Positions 1-10,030 of a stretch of 64,000 bases of DNA are shown here, in pieces (within the stretch, counting starts at the first letter, position 1; each line of letters opens with the position of its first letter). A program made the translations under genes and the position numbers. The notes under the pieces are model-generated. The model made no database searches and was not told the DNA's origin. It saw nothing but the letters and a program-made list of their open reading frames with translations. Source of the DNA: Cercophora sp. LCS_1 (Eukaryota; Ascomycota; Sordariomycetes; Sordariales; Lasiosphaeriaceae); assembly GCA_036250225.1 (NCBI GenBank), contig JAPZLL010000007.1:992001-1056000 (forward strand). The letters are read 5' to 3'.

Positions 1-524
1 CTAGTGTGTGCTTTGGTGGTTGAGGGTCGTGGGTTGAGGAAAGTCAAAAAAGTTGGAATGGGAACGAGGAAAAAATCCAAGCTTAATGACTGTTGGCCAA
101 ACCGAAGAGCCGGAATTATTTTTTTCTTGCAGGGAGCACCTCAGTTGAATGACCTCCGCCAAGCCCCAAATCAGTCGTCTGGTGCCACAGATGGGGCTTG
201 ACGAGGCGGGGGATCACCCAATCAGATGGAACAAAATGGTCAGTGGTGATGGCCGCTCGCGGGCAAAGTCGGAATTGGCCGCCATGACGGCAATGCCGAG
301 CCCCTCCGAAGCGCGCTGATTAGGTAACGCCCGGCGCCCCCTGCATCACCAGCCACAAGTCTGGGCAACGGCTCCGTTTTTTTTCTTCTGTTTTGCTCCC
401 CTTTGAGCCGCAACAGGAGGCTCGACCCCACGGATTCCCGCTCCGCCGGCCGAGCTCCCATTCGTCAGGGGCGTCCAAGAATTTCGATGAAGCGAGATTT
501 TTCAGATCGGCCGTAACCAGCACA
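1..524. other. Intergenic / upstream region of first gene
   Basis: No coding frame here looks like a protein. Reading frames are short on both strands and recall no family. The last 150 bases are CT- and CG-rich, as expected of a fungal core promoter and 5' leader for the gene starting at 525. The first 200 bases could be the 3' flank of a neighbour outside the window. Confidence 0.5.
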
Positions 525-1318
525 ATGGCGACCACAACCACCGTCCCGCGGTTTCTGCTGCCGCAGTCGGGCTTGATATGGCGAGGAATCGCTAGAACGA
601 CGAGAACCGGCCGAGTGCACATCCGCTTCGCATCTACGAAACCTCCCGCATCCGGGCCCCGCGTGCTCGAAAAGCCGGAGCGCTTCAACCCGCCCTCCCA
701 CGGCTCCAGGCTCCCCCGGAAGGGTGGCCCCAAGCATTATGGCGGTGATCTCAGTCAGGAGGAGGTGGCTGCGCAGACCCGGAAGGAGTACCCCGGCATG
801 ATGGCGCCCGTGGGTTCTTTGGCATACCGCATTATCTCTAGCAAATGGATTCACCTGACCATCACTCTGGTGAGTAACTATGTCCATGTGCTCCTGTGCT
901 ACTGGTTAACATGCAGAAGGGGACCCTTACGAGCTTGGCTCTCTGGAGCTGGAGTATGAACCTCAAGCGTAACTCGCCGTTTGCCGATATGATTCCTCCG
1001 GGGAAAGACTTCCTCTACCACCCCTTTAGCTCCCTCCGCACGCTGTTCGAAGTCATTCGTCTCGACGAGCTGCGCACGTCGGCCATCGTTGCTGAGAAGC
1101 GAGAGCGAGAGGTCTCGGACGTGGGAAAGCGGCAGAGGTATAGGACAGCCCACGGTCTGCCCCGTGAACAGGGTATCGAGAGTCTCTTTGGGCTTGGAAA
1201 AGAGGAGAATCCCGCGCCGGTTGCGCCGGAAGCTGTGTCAGTAGATGGAGCCGCTGCGGTCGTGGCAGCAACGGAGGAACCATCAGCGCCGAGAAAGAAA
1301 TTCCTGGGTATCTTCTAA
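525..1318 (+). CDS. Conserved fungal mitochondrial membrane protein, function unknown
   Basis: Two exons, 525-869 and 917-1318, with a 47-nt intron (donor GTGAGT, branch GTTAAC, acceptor ATGCAG); the frame joins in phase 0, giving about 248 aa. I chose the ATG at 525 (context CACAATGG) over an upstream in-frame ATG at 393, because the protein then begins with an Arg-rich, acid-free leader typical of a mitochondrial presequence (residues 1-40). A hydrophobic stretch around residues 105-130 spans the splice junction and is followed by NLKRNSPFADMIPP. A Lys/Arg/Glu-rich helical region ends in YRTAHGLPREQG. The NxKRxSPFAD and YRxAHGL motifs recall an unnamed Pezizomycotina family of small membrane proteins, but I know no function. 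It converges on rrp42, 92 bp apart. Mitochondrial location is inferred from the leader only. Confidence 0.75.
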
Positions 1319-1410
1319 TCTGTACACTACCATCCCTCGGGCGCCCTTAAATGCAAGCCCCATTTAGACCCATCCCTTTTGTAAACCGTGACCCATGTGA
1401 GACCTTTTGT

Positions 1411-2542
1411 CTATGCCAGATCAACCGCCTCGAGCGCATCAAGCACCTCATCCGCCACGCCGCCCTTCTCCAACACCTTTTGCACCAGCTCCGCCATGAT
1501 CAACGGCTTCGAGCCACCCCTGGGCGCCTTCCACACCCCCTCCACGCTCTCCGCCTCTGCTGTCCTCGCCTCCGGTTGCTTCTGCTGCGCAGTCCCATAA
1601 GCCGCATTCGACGCATTTGGCACACCAGGCGACGTCAGCCTACTCGGGGGATCGATCGTCCGAACCGCCAACAACCTCAACGCCCTGCCATTCCCATCCA
1701 TATCAGCATCATTCCCGCCCTTGTTCTTTGCCTCGCCAACCGAAACAGCCAGCGCGACATCCGCAACCGCCAACTCCTCCTTGGCCGGGTCAAAAATGAT
1801 ATTATTCCCCACCGCCATAACCAGTAACGTAACCGGCGGTCGCGCAACAACCTTGCCCCCCTTCCTAGGGAACAACCACGTCGCGCTCGCCCAATCGTCG
1901 TCGAAAAACGGATCCTCGTCTCCTTCACTCTTGACCCTCGGCAGGCGCGTACTCAGCAGCGCAAGATGCGTCGTCAACGACAACAGCGGAAGCGGATACG
2001 ACAGCGGTGGTGAAATCAGCAGGATCTGTCCTCGTCAGTCTTTTTCCCTGTCCTTCCAATCCCCATCTTAGCCCACTCCCTCCCTCCCTCCCTCTCTGTT
2101 TTGTAAGGAAACTCACATCAACCCAAACCTTCCAATGCCACCCCCTATTGATCCCCAACCTCGCCTTCATCTCCCCATCCGCCAGCACCGCCTCAGTCAA
2201 CATAGCAGCCAAAAACGCCGTGCCCGAATCATCGTCCCTAGCCCCGGGAATCTCAACGTTCAACTCGATCCAATCATTTCCGCTCTCTTTCTCAACCGCA
2301 TCCTCCTCAGTCCCATCATTCCGGTTCTTCTCCACCTCAGCTTTAACGCCCACAATCGCCTCCGTCCCGTCGGCGAAACAGATGCGCGCGCTCCCGTTGG
2401 TTCCCGGAAGAATGTCGGTTTCTGCAATGAGCGGTCGGAACTGGGTGGGCGAGCGGCCGTCTGGACGGAGGGGCGGACTGAACGAAAGGGAGGCGTGGAG
2501 GTAGGCTAGTTCGGCCGGGGATAGGAGGGTTTGTGTTGCCAT
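1411..2542 (-). CDS. rrp42: Exosome complex subunit Rrp42 (RNase PH-like)
   Basis: Exons 2542-2117 and 2025-1411 with a 91-nt intron (donor GTGAGT, acceptor GACAG); 346 aa. The N-terminus LSPAELAYLHASLS, then RPDGRSPTQFRPL and NGSARICFADGTEAIVGVKAE, is the characteristic start of eukaryotic RNase PH-fold subunits, closest to Rrp42/EXOSC7. Rrp42 is one of six PH-domain proteins forming the ring of the nuclear and cytoplasmic exosome, which channels RNA to Rrp44 and Rrp6 for 3'-5' decay and rRNA processing. In known eukaryotes the ring subunits are catalytically inactive. The C-terminal half carries the second PH-fold strands (VTLLVMAVGNNIIFDPAKEE). A longer ATG-initiated frame upstream (to 2872) is low complexity and was not used; 2542 puts the Met just before the conserved LSPAELAY. 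Rrp43 or Rrp45 are less likely because of the N-terminal motif. Confidence 0.9.
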
Positions 2543-3308
2543 TTTTTTTTTTCCTTTTTTGGCCGACTGTGAGTGAGGTGGTGGTGCGTGGTGAGATGGG
2601 CGAAATTTTGGCGATAGCTTTGCGCCGGCTCGCTCGCCTGCTTGAAATTTTGGGTGGGGGTGGTTGAATGGTGGTTGTTGCACGCGCTGGAATGTGGGGT
2701 AGATTTTCTGAGATCCTTCCCGCGTGCAGCAGCTTTGACAGGGAAGACGGGAGGAGGGGAAACCTAAGCTTGTGTGGGGCGCTAGTCTAGGGAGACGGCG
2801 GGGCATTTTTGTTTTGGTTGATGACCCCTTTTGAAGGTGTCTACATCGTTTTTGGCCCGCGAGGGTAAGCATTGATTAGGTTCCAAGTCATGGTTTCTTT
2901 CAAGTATTTGGTCGAGCAGAGCACCGCTTGAGAATTCATGAACAGTGATCCCTTCAAGACGAGGGACCTGAGATTCTCTCACTAACCCAACAACTGTGGG
3001 CATAACAAACACGAGTCGTTATAGTAATAGACAGTTGACGCCAACCAGAAAGCAGTGGACGAGATTCTCACAAGGTTCAAGACGCATTGCTCACAATTCG
3101 CTGGTGAGCATCTCATGTATGAGTACTTGTTTGCCTCCTCAAATCGCAAAACAAAAAAAAAGTGCAAAAGAAGAAGGGAAAAGAGATCCAGAACGCCAGA
3201 CCCAGTCGTAACCTCGCGTGTGGCGCGCCAACATCCCGCACCCGCCATAAGAAACAAAAACCGTTGGCCCATATAACGCCCGGTCATTATCCCGTCTGCC
3301 GTTTCCCA
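2543..3308. promoter_or_regulatory. Upstream region of rrp42 / 3' flank of the PARP-E2 gene
   Basis: No coding potential recognised. Just upstream of the rrp42 start (minus strand) lies an A-rich run, the complement of the T tracts at 2542-2558, as is common before fungal start codons. The distal part holds the 3' untranslated region of the PARP-E2 gene, which is transcribed in the same direction. No further elements could be assigned. Confidence 0.45.
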
Positions 3309-6300
3309 TTAAACGCCATTGGCCGTTTCCCTCAAATCCTGAGGCACCGCCCACCCATGAGCGGTGGCGGCCCTGACGAACGCATCGATAGCCTCGGCGA
3401 CGCCGTAGTCGGATCGACCGCTTCCATCGAGGAGTCGAGCAGGCTTTGGGTCCTGTGAGCACAAAGCAAGGCGGACTTGCAACAGCACACTTTCCATGCT
3501 GTTCGCCGGGCTCCAACCAGTGCTGGTTAGAAGCTCCATGCACATGGCACCACCCGCCGTAACATGTCCGCCACCACCCTGCATGAAAGGCAGGAAACGG
3601 GGTCGTATGACACGGACAAACGGCGGCGATATGGGAAAGTCTTTGCCAAATCGAAACTCGAAGACAATCGACGTCGCACCCAGACGCTTCATGTCGTTGG
3701 CCAGAGGCAGAGAAGGATCGAAGCTGTGAAACTCGACGATCCACTGGAACAGGTTCGTCACCTCCTCGAAATCCATGTACCACCCGAGTTCGTGAAGAGG
3801 CGTCGTGGACTGGAGCTTTTGCATTCGCTTGATATCGGCCGAGAGGGCCTTGGTTGCCATCGGGTTCGCAAACGACGGGGCCCCAAGTCGAGGAAGCATA
3901 GCGAGGTTCAAGTGGCCCGGCTTGAAGTCCGTCAGGGCTGGGCCCACCTCCGGTGGTGTAGGAGGCCTCGCAACACTCCTGCTATCAATGTCAGCTTCCT
4001 GGGCATGGAAAACGATGAAAGAAACACACTGCCTTGGTGTTGAAGCTGCACTCGTCGACTTATCGTGCTTCTTGAAAGGAGGCTCGCCGCTTTCCGAGAT
4101 ATCTTCCGACTTCAGGAATTCGGTATCGTCTTGATCGTCAAACTCGCTATCGTCGTCTAGAAACACAATGGTTCGCTTGGTGACCATTGCCCCGCGCTTT
4201 TTGTCAATATCCCGGAAGGGAATCGCCGATAGGGGTATCTTGAGTACGTCCACAGGGCCCGTGACCTTGTAGCCAGAAGAAAGGTCATGATATGCTCGCT
4301 CCGGGCCCTTGGGAGCCTTTTCAAACTTGGCCAATGGCTTCTTGATGTTCTTGACGATCTCGGAGGTCGGGGCACTGCTAGTTTGCGGGATCTTGTTTGT
4401 CATGACAAACAAGTAGCGACATTGGTGCCAGTCTGGCTGTGCCACCACATAGTGTGGTGACCTCGACACGAATTGCTCCGGTGCTCCGATGATTTCGTTG
4501 AGGCTCATACAAGCTGCAAAGCCAAGGTCTGAGTTGGGCCAGCCTGTGCCGCTGCCCATGCTTGTATAACCCTGTAGAGCTGTCAGCCATGCGACCGTGC
4601 AATTGATTACCTGCTTTCGATCCATCCAATTCGCCGGCATAAAGAAGCCCAGTAATACGGGCCAAGGGAAATACATACCAAACTTGTCCCATGTAGAGGG
4701 CTGAAATAGACGCCGTTTCCGTACGCACGACCGAACAGTGTGTCCTTGAAGTCAAGCCCTGTTCGAACAATCGAATGCCAGTTGGCGAGATTGCTCCCAT
4801 GCCAGGCGAAAATGGTGGGTTGCTTTTTATTGAGCCATCCGTTGTTGGCTGCCTTTTCCAGTTCTCGGTTGAATTTGAGCTCCTTGTCCGGGGCTCCTTG
4901 TGCAAAGCGGAATTGAACCCAGCCCTCCATACCCTCGATTCGTTCATGCTCTCGATCCCTACCTCTCCCTGCTTTCCCATTCGGTGTGTCTGCACCGCTT
5001 GGGCGAGCCCGGTCAACTTGGTAGATGCATGAACGGTTGGTAGAGACGATCCACTGAAGAAGCCGGAAGGCGGCAGGGGAGACCGCGTCCATGGAAAGAA
5101 CGCTGTTGCGCGAACTCTTGTTCAGATGGTCGTCAATGCTGAGGATAGATGGCAGCGTGTCGAGAATGTGTCTCATCGTTGTTGCTTTGTCGGGGTCGCT
5201 CAGCCCATCAAAGTCGGTATCGTAGGGAAAGACATCGACTATCTCGCCGGAGATGGGTGCTGGCGCCATAGTGGCCACAGCCTTGTTCTGCGCCGAGCTG
5301 CTGTACATTGCGTGCACACCCACACCCCAGTTTGTGGCAGATTGCGTCTTTGGCTCGAACGTGATAACCTTTGTCGCAACGTTGGCATCAGTGATGATAC
5401 CGTGAACAACAGTCTGGCCTGCCCCTCGAATGGCGATCCACCGACCTGCTGTATAGCGGGCGTCGAACACCGGCAGCTTGTCAGTGGAGTCATGGTTGTA
5501 AGAGAACAAGAGTTGATATCCGATTTTTTGAGCCCTTGCGAGATTAGCATCCGGCTGTACCAGATTGGGAACCTTTAGTTCAAGCCCCAGGGGAAATGCC
5601 CGAATCCTGAACGAGTTTGGGTTTCCATTCGACCCAAAGAGCTGTTGAATCGCAGCATAGCAGAGACTAACAAGCAGATCGACAACATACGGCTCCGTGA
5701 CGATCTCATGCTCAATGCTGGGCCCAAAGCCCATTGACACGTATTGAAAGAGACAGAGCGGTCTGTCGCAAACGTATGGCCGTAAGGCCTCGATCCCCTC
5801 CATTCGTCGGTGGCATCTGACGCAATAATCGGTGCATCTCATAAATGACCGAATGGCAAACTGCATGGCCACCAAGGGAAAACTGCGGTCTGTGTGGGCT
5901 TCCGTCAAGTGATCCGGCGCCAGTAACTGGTGGTCCTCATGTGCAGGGTCGACCTCCATAAGATCAAGACTGGCATTTTTGTCCGTGGCGTTGGGGTTGT
6001 CGGCGCCTATGCTGCCCTTGAAGAGTTCGTTGGCCTGGTCCCATGTGCACTGCTGAGCTTTGCGGATCTTGAGAATGGAAATGAAAGATTCGTTCATGTA
6101 CTCATCGAGCGAGTTAGAGATTGGGATCCGGTGGAATTCCCTTTCAGTGTCTCGTGAAGAGCTAGCGTGGCTTTGCAAGCCGGGCTGTGGTTGGCCGGCT
6201 GCCTTGTTGGCATTAGAGAATGCTGCGAGCGCCTGTTGGAGGGACGGCTTGTAACGTTTGCACTTTCCAGTGCGGAACTTGACTGGAGAGAAAACAGCCG

Positions 6301-7134
6301 GCTTCTCGACTATGCTTTCAAGTGGTGCGTATGAAGTGTACCGCAAAAGCAGGACAAAGTAATCGTCTACCTGCACGTCCCAAGCCTCCATACTGTGAGT
6401 AATGTTAGCCTGCTGGCAGTTCCTGATCAACCACATCAAAACTACACTTACACATCGTCTGAAAGCCCCAGTTTGCTAACCCGGATAGACAAAGACACGA
6501 TGCCGGAGTCGACGGTGCCGGTCAAACCGTTGACAAACCCCACCTTGTACCCGGCGTCCTTCACTTTCCGGAAGTCATGCTGGATGCGCCGGCGAAGTAA
6601 GATCATCTTGCTGGTCATTGGGGCCGGTGCAGAAGAACCGGGGTACCCGGGGGTTAGACCGAAAGCATCGTTGTCCAGGGAGTATCCGCCGTCCTCGTCA
6701 TAGTCATCTTCCAACTCGTCGTCGCTGAAGTCCCCAACACCATCGTCGTCGTCGTCGTCGTCGTCTTCATCATCCAGATCCTCGTTTTCGAAAGGCGCAC
6801 CAAACGACTTTTGCAGCGCCCTACTCAGCTCCATGACCATTTTGGAGACGCTAATGCCGAAGAGAGATTGCTGGGCAGTTTCGATTGCGTCGAGCACGCC
6901 CTTCGGTGCATCATCCTCAGCATACACCATGTAGGTATTCCCTTCAGGGTACTCGCTGGTGTCTTGCGCCGAAGCATAGATTTGGATCGCCTTGGGAATG
7001 CTCTCGTGCCGATAGGTTATGATAATGCCGTCGCCTTCGGGACCTTTCTTGATGGAACTAACGCCCGCGATGGTGCCGGCGGCCGCCTCTTGACTGGCCG
7101 CCGCAATATCTGTCCCGAATTTGGCGCGACCCAT
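3309..7134 (-). CDS. PARP catalytic domain fused to UBE2Q-type E2 ubiquitin-conjugating domain
   Basis: Exons 7134-6452, 6392-4679 and 4571-3309; introns of 59 nt (GTAAGT/CACAG) and 107 nt (GTATGT/TACAG); 1219 aa. Residues 1-110 are a small N-terminal domain, then a run of Asp/Glu (DDEDDDDDDDDG), then about 120 aa resembling an RWD/UBC-like fold (LRRRIQHDFRKVKDAGYKVG). A Cys-rich stretch (CTDYCVRCHRRME, CDRPLCLFQYVSMGFG) precedes the PARP domain, whose signature is WHGSNLANWHSIVRTGL and GRAYGNGVYFS. The NAD-binding His and Tyr are present. The position of the usual catalytic Glu seems to be His (SPHYVVAQ), so mono-ADP-ribosylation or loss of activity is more likely than polymerisation. The C-terminal 170 aa are an E2 domain with active-site Cys in GGAMCMELLTSTGWSP, as in UBE2Q. 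This PARP-E2 combination is known in filamentous fungi; its substrate is not. A 48-nt in-frame segment (3983-4030) may be a further intron. Confidence 0.9.
6452..6800 (-). repeat. Acidic codon run (poly-Asp) in the PARP-E2 first exon
   Basis: A GAC/GAT trinucleotide repeat (plus strand GTC repeats at about 6742-6764) encodes eight or more consecutive Asp residues inside a longer Asp/Glu-rich linker. It separates the N-terminal domain from the RWD-like domain and probably varies in length between isolates. Confidence 0.7.
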
Positions 7135-8308
7135 GGCGTCGGGTTTGGGTCAAGTCGGCTGCGCCTCGTCAGATGTTGACAAGTTGTTGTTGAGAAGACT
7201 AAAGAGGTCAGAGAAGGGTGTTTGCATCTGCGTGGCACAGGAAATGGCAGACGTTTTAGGATGGCCGAAAGAAAGCTTCTCTCAATTACCACGAAATGAC
7301 AGACGACAGAGTTGGGATTTGACTCGGCGGAAAATCGAGGCAGCGAGGCAGTAGTGAATTAGGTTTGTGGTTGGATGTGTCCAGGCTATCAGATGGGTCC
7401 TCTAAGTGCAGGAGCGGACGTCAAGGCAGCAGCTGCACCAACGGCGGGAAAGCAGAGCGACGCATCAGAAACAACTGGATGGTACCCGGATGGCAAGCAG
7501 CTTCAAAGTCTCTGTATGGCGCTGTTCTGCGATTTCGATCCCGTTCACCGAATTCCACGACCTTGGACTCCTCAACGCAACGGAAGAGGGAAGGAAGAAG
7601 GGCGCTGTTCGTGCACGCTCTGGAAGGCTGCGGCCCAGAGCTCGGGACGAACAAGGTCCAATGAGCGGACCAAAGCCACAGCCTCTCATGCGCCACTCAA
7701 CACCATCTACGTAAAACGGGTTTATCAACGGAAGCTACTCTACGTTTTGGTGGGCGAGTAAGCAATCACGTTTAGTGTAGATCGATGGTTCCGCGCCATC
7801 CAATTCATCCTCCCTTACCTTGGCTGACCGGCGGGGTTGCAGGAACACATGTCGAAGCATCAAACCCCAGTCCCCCGGCAAGCAGAGCTTCTACCTGATA
7901 CGCGAGGATGAAATGCCTGCAATGGCATTGGCATTGGCATTTTGCTATTTGGAACTTCGATGTTGAAATGCAACCGTTTGCTAGCTCTATTGCTGTGCAC
8001 GCCGAATCTAGGGGAGAGCCGGACGTCGAGTCAACATGCCCTGATGATATTCCTACAGTCATAACACAGCTCAGAGCCTAAAAGAAACCAAAGGGCAATA
8101 GTGTACGGCGCTGGAGCTTACTTGGGACTGAATGTCGTCGTTTTAAAGTGCAAGGAACGGAGGTCTGTCCTGCGGGTTTCTAGTTCGCTTAGGTAAGGAG
8201 CTCGCGGTCAGGAACGCTAACCCCCACACATTGTCACCACAGACAATTGACTTAGCTTGCGACCTGCGACATTGCAACGTCATTTTTTCCTTCCGCGCTT
8301 GAGACGAA
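7135..8308. promoter_or_regulatory. Divergent promoter between the PARP-E2 gene and cog7
   Basis: The two flanking genes are transcribed away from each other. No conserved protein was recognised in any frame; the longest frame (7375-7761 +) is unlike any family I know. A short direct repeat of the type CATTGG lies at about 7923-7940. No specific operators were assigned. Confidence 0.4.
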
Positions 8309-9475
8309 ATGGCTTGGGATTCTAAATCCGCCCGACGGCGGACAAACAGCACAGCGTCAGGTGCCTCTCGGAGCGCGAGCATCCACTCGCGGCAACTGTC
8401 CAAACAGGTGGTCGAGCCCAAGTCAGCCCATGTCGCCGACCCGTTCCTCCGTGACTTTCTGAATCCCTCGTTTGACCCCGCCGCTTATCTCAACTCCACC
8501 CTGCCGCCGCTCCAGACGCCAGGGACGTCGAGCAGCTCCTCTAGCAAATCTGGCCAGGCTGCTGTGCCTCTTGCCGATCTCTCCATTCAGGCCCAATCTG
8601 CCGTCACGCAGCTCAATGCACACACCACCAGACTCACCAACACCTTGACCCAGCTCACCGATGATATTCTGAGGAGTGGTGGCCGCTTAGCCTACGAAGT
8701 GGAACTCTTACGTGGCGAGACTCTCAGTCTGTCTGAGGCTCTCACCGAGGGGCTTCACGATGACATAACGAAATTTGTACCAGGGGGTGTCCAGGATAGC
8801 CAGACCGAGGCCCACGCGACTTCTTCCCACCAAAGACGATTGTCGATTGCGGCCCTGTCGGTTGCAGGACCCCCTTCTGACGACGCAGCGTCTGCATCCG
8901 TGGCGCCCAAGACAGCCGTCATACCAGAAGAACCGTCCTACATTTCACAGTTGCGCACTTTGACACTGGTTCGCTCACGCCTGGACTCTGTCATCAAGAC
9001 CTTTGGTGACGCCATGGAGTTTGTCTTTCCGCCTTCTGAGGTCTCGGTGAGTTCCTCCTTCCTGTCTGTGTCAGCCCCCGACGCCGGTGGCGAGAACCAC
9101 AGCACAGAGGAGAAGGGACAGCAGGTGCTTCAGGGCTTGCGGGATGAGATCGCAGCGTTACTCAAGGGTCCGGACCCTATCAAAGGGATTGAGGACGCTG
9201 CCCGTCGGATTGAGGCGTTGAAGGATCTCAACGTGGTGTGGAAGGGGACGGCCGAGGAAAAGGGACGAGCCAAGTTCATCGAGACTCTTGCTCGCATGGT
9301 CGAAGATAGGTTACGGGAGGTCGAGCAATCGTCCCGAAAAGAAGGTAGCAGATCCGAGCCAGAGACAAGTTCGAAGAGAGTCGGCGCAGAAGTCGACGCC
9401 AGTCAACCGGAGACCAAGGGCTACGGAGGATACGGTCTGATCAGTCAGCTTCAAAAATTGAGAGGTGGCATATAA
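8309..9475 (+). CDS. cog7: Conserved oligomeric Golgi complex subunit 7 (Cog7), fungal short form
   Basis: Single exon, 388 aa. The N-terminus is Ser/Arg-rich, then VADPFLRDFLNPSFDPAAYL, the entry motif of COG subunits (a short sequence before the first coiled coil). Residues 95-150 (LSIQAQSAVTQLNAHTTRL and following) form a long amphipathic helix, with further helices near YISQLRTLTLVRSRLDSVIK and a C-terminal Lys/Glu-rich coil. COG is an eight-subunit tether for retrograde intra-Golgi transport; loss disturbs protein glycosylation. Fungal Cog7 proteins are much shorter than the human 770-aa protein, so the length fits. The start at 8309 is the first Met of the frame. I recognise the family from its helix patterns and not from catalytic residues, so another helical tether subunit remains possible. 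Confidence 0.78.
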   Translation: MAWDSKSARRRTNSTASGASRSASIHSRQLSKQVVEPKSAHVADPFLRDFLNPSFDPAAYLNSTLPPLQTPGTSSSSSSKSGQAAVPLADLSIQAQSAVTQLNAHTTRLTNTLTQLTDDILRSGGRLAYEVELLRGETLSLSEALTEGLHDDITKFVPGGVQDSQTEAHATSSHQRRLSIAALSVAGPPSDDAASASVAPKTAVIPEEPSYISQLRTLTLVRSRLDSVIKTFGDAMEFVFPPSEVSVSSSFLSVSAPDAGGENHSTEEKGQQVLQGLRDEIAALLKGPDPIKGIEDAARRIEALKDLNVVWKGTAEEKGRAKFIETLARMVEDRLREVEQSSRKEGSRSEPETSSKRVGAEVDASQPETKGYGGYGLISQLQKLRGGI

Positions 9476-10030
9476 GATGCCTTGTGTCATGATTCACAGA
9501 ACCCAACTTGGATCAACGTTCACCAATCAACATAAAATCGTTAGCAATGATGGATACAGCAGTCCCGGAATTCTCCCTACAGAGGCTTGGACAAGTCCCG
9601 ACCAAGGGGGTAAACAGTTACACCGCGCTTCATGTTACCCTGTTGCGGGTAGTTTACATGTAACGTTCGACTTCCACAAGGCGTGAATGCGCCTTTCCAG
9701 GCATGTCAAAATGCGAGCTCGATGGAAAGTGGGTGACACAGAGTACATCATCCCATTTCCCACTCTATCGGGCTGGCCAAAGCTTCAATCCAGGCGTCCT
9801 TTGTCCTTCTGGAAATAAACCGGCGACTTCCAGCAAAGGTGTTGCCGCGTAAGGCCTTCTCACAAGTTCCATGACGGCCAGTACACAACTCCTCCGCGTT
9901 TTCAATTCAAAATATATCGCCGTCGATCCCGTAAAAACACCATGCCAGTCTAATATGAGGAAAGGCCCAATTATCGACATGTATGCGACGCTGAAGCGGA
10001 ACGACATCAAGCATTCCAGGTGGGCCAACA
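9476..10030. other. Intergenic region between cog7 and the glycosyltransferase gene
   Basis: No coding frame is supported. It holds the cog7 3' flank and the promoter of the downstream gene. A partial inverted motif (GTTAC... GTAAC around 9615-9665) was seen but has no known role. Confidence 0.4.
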
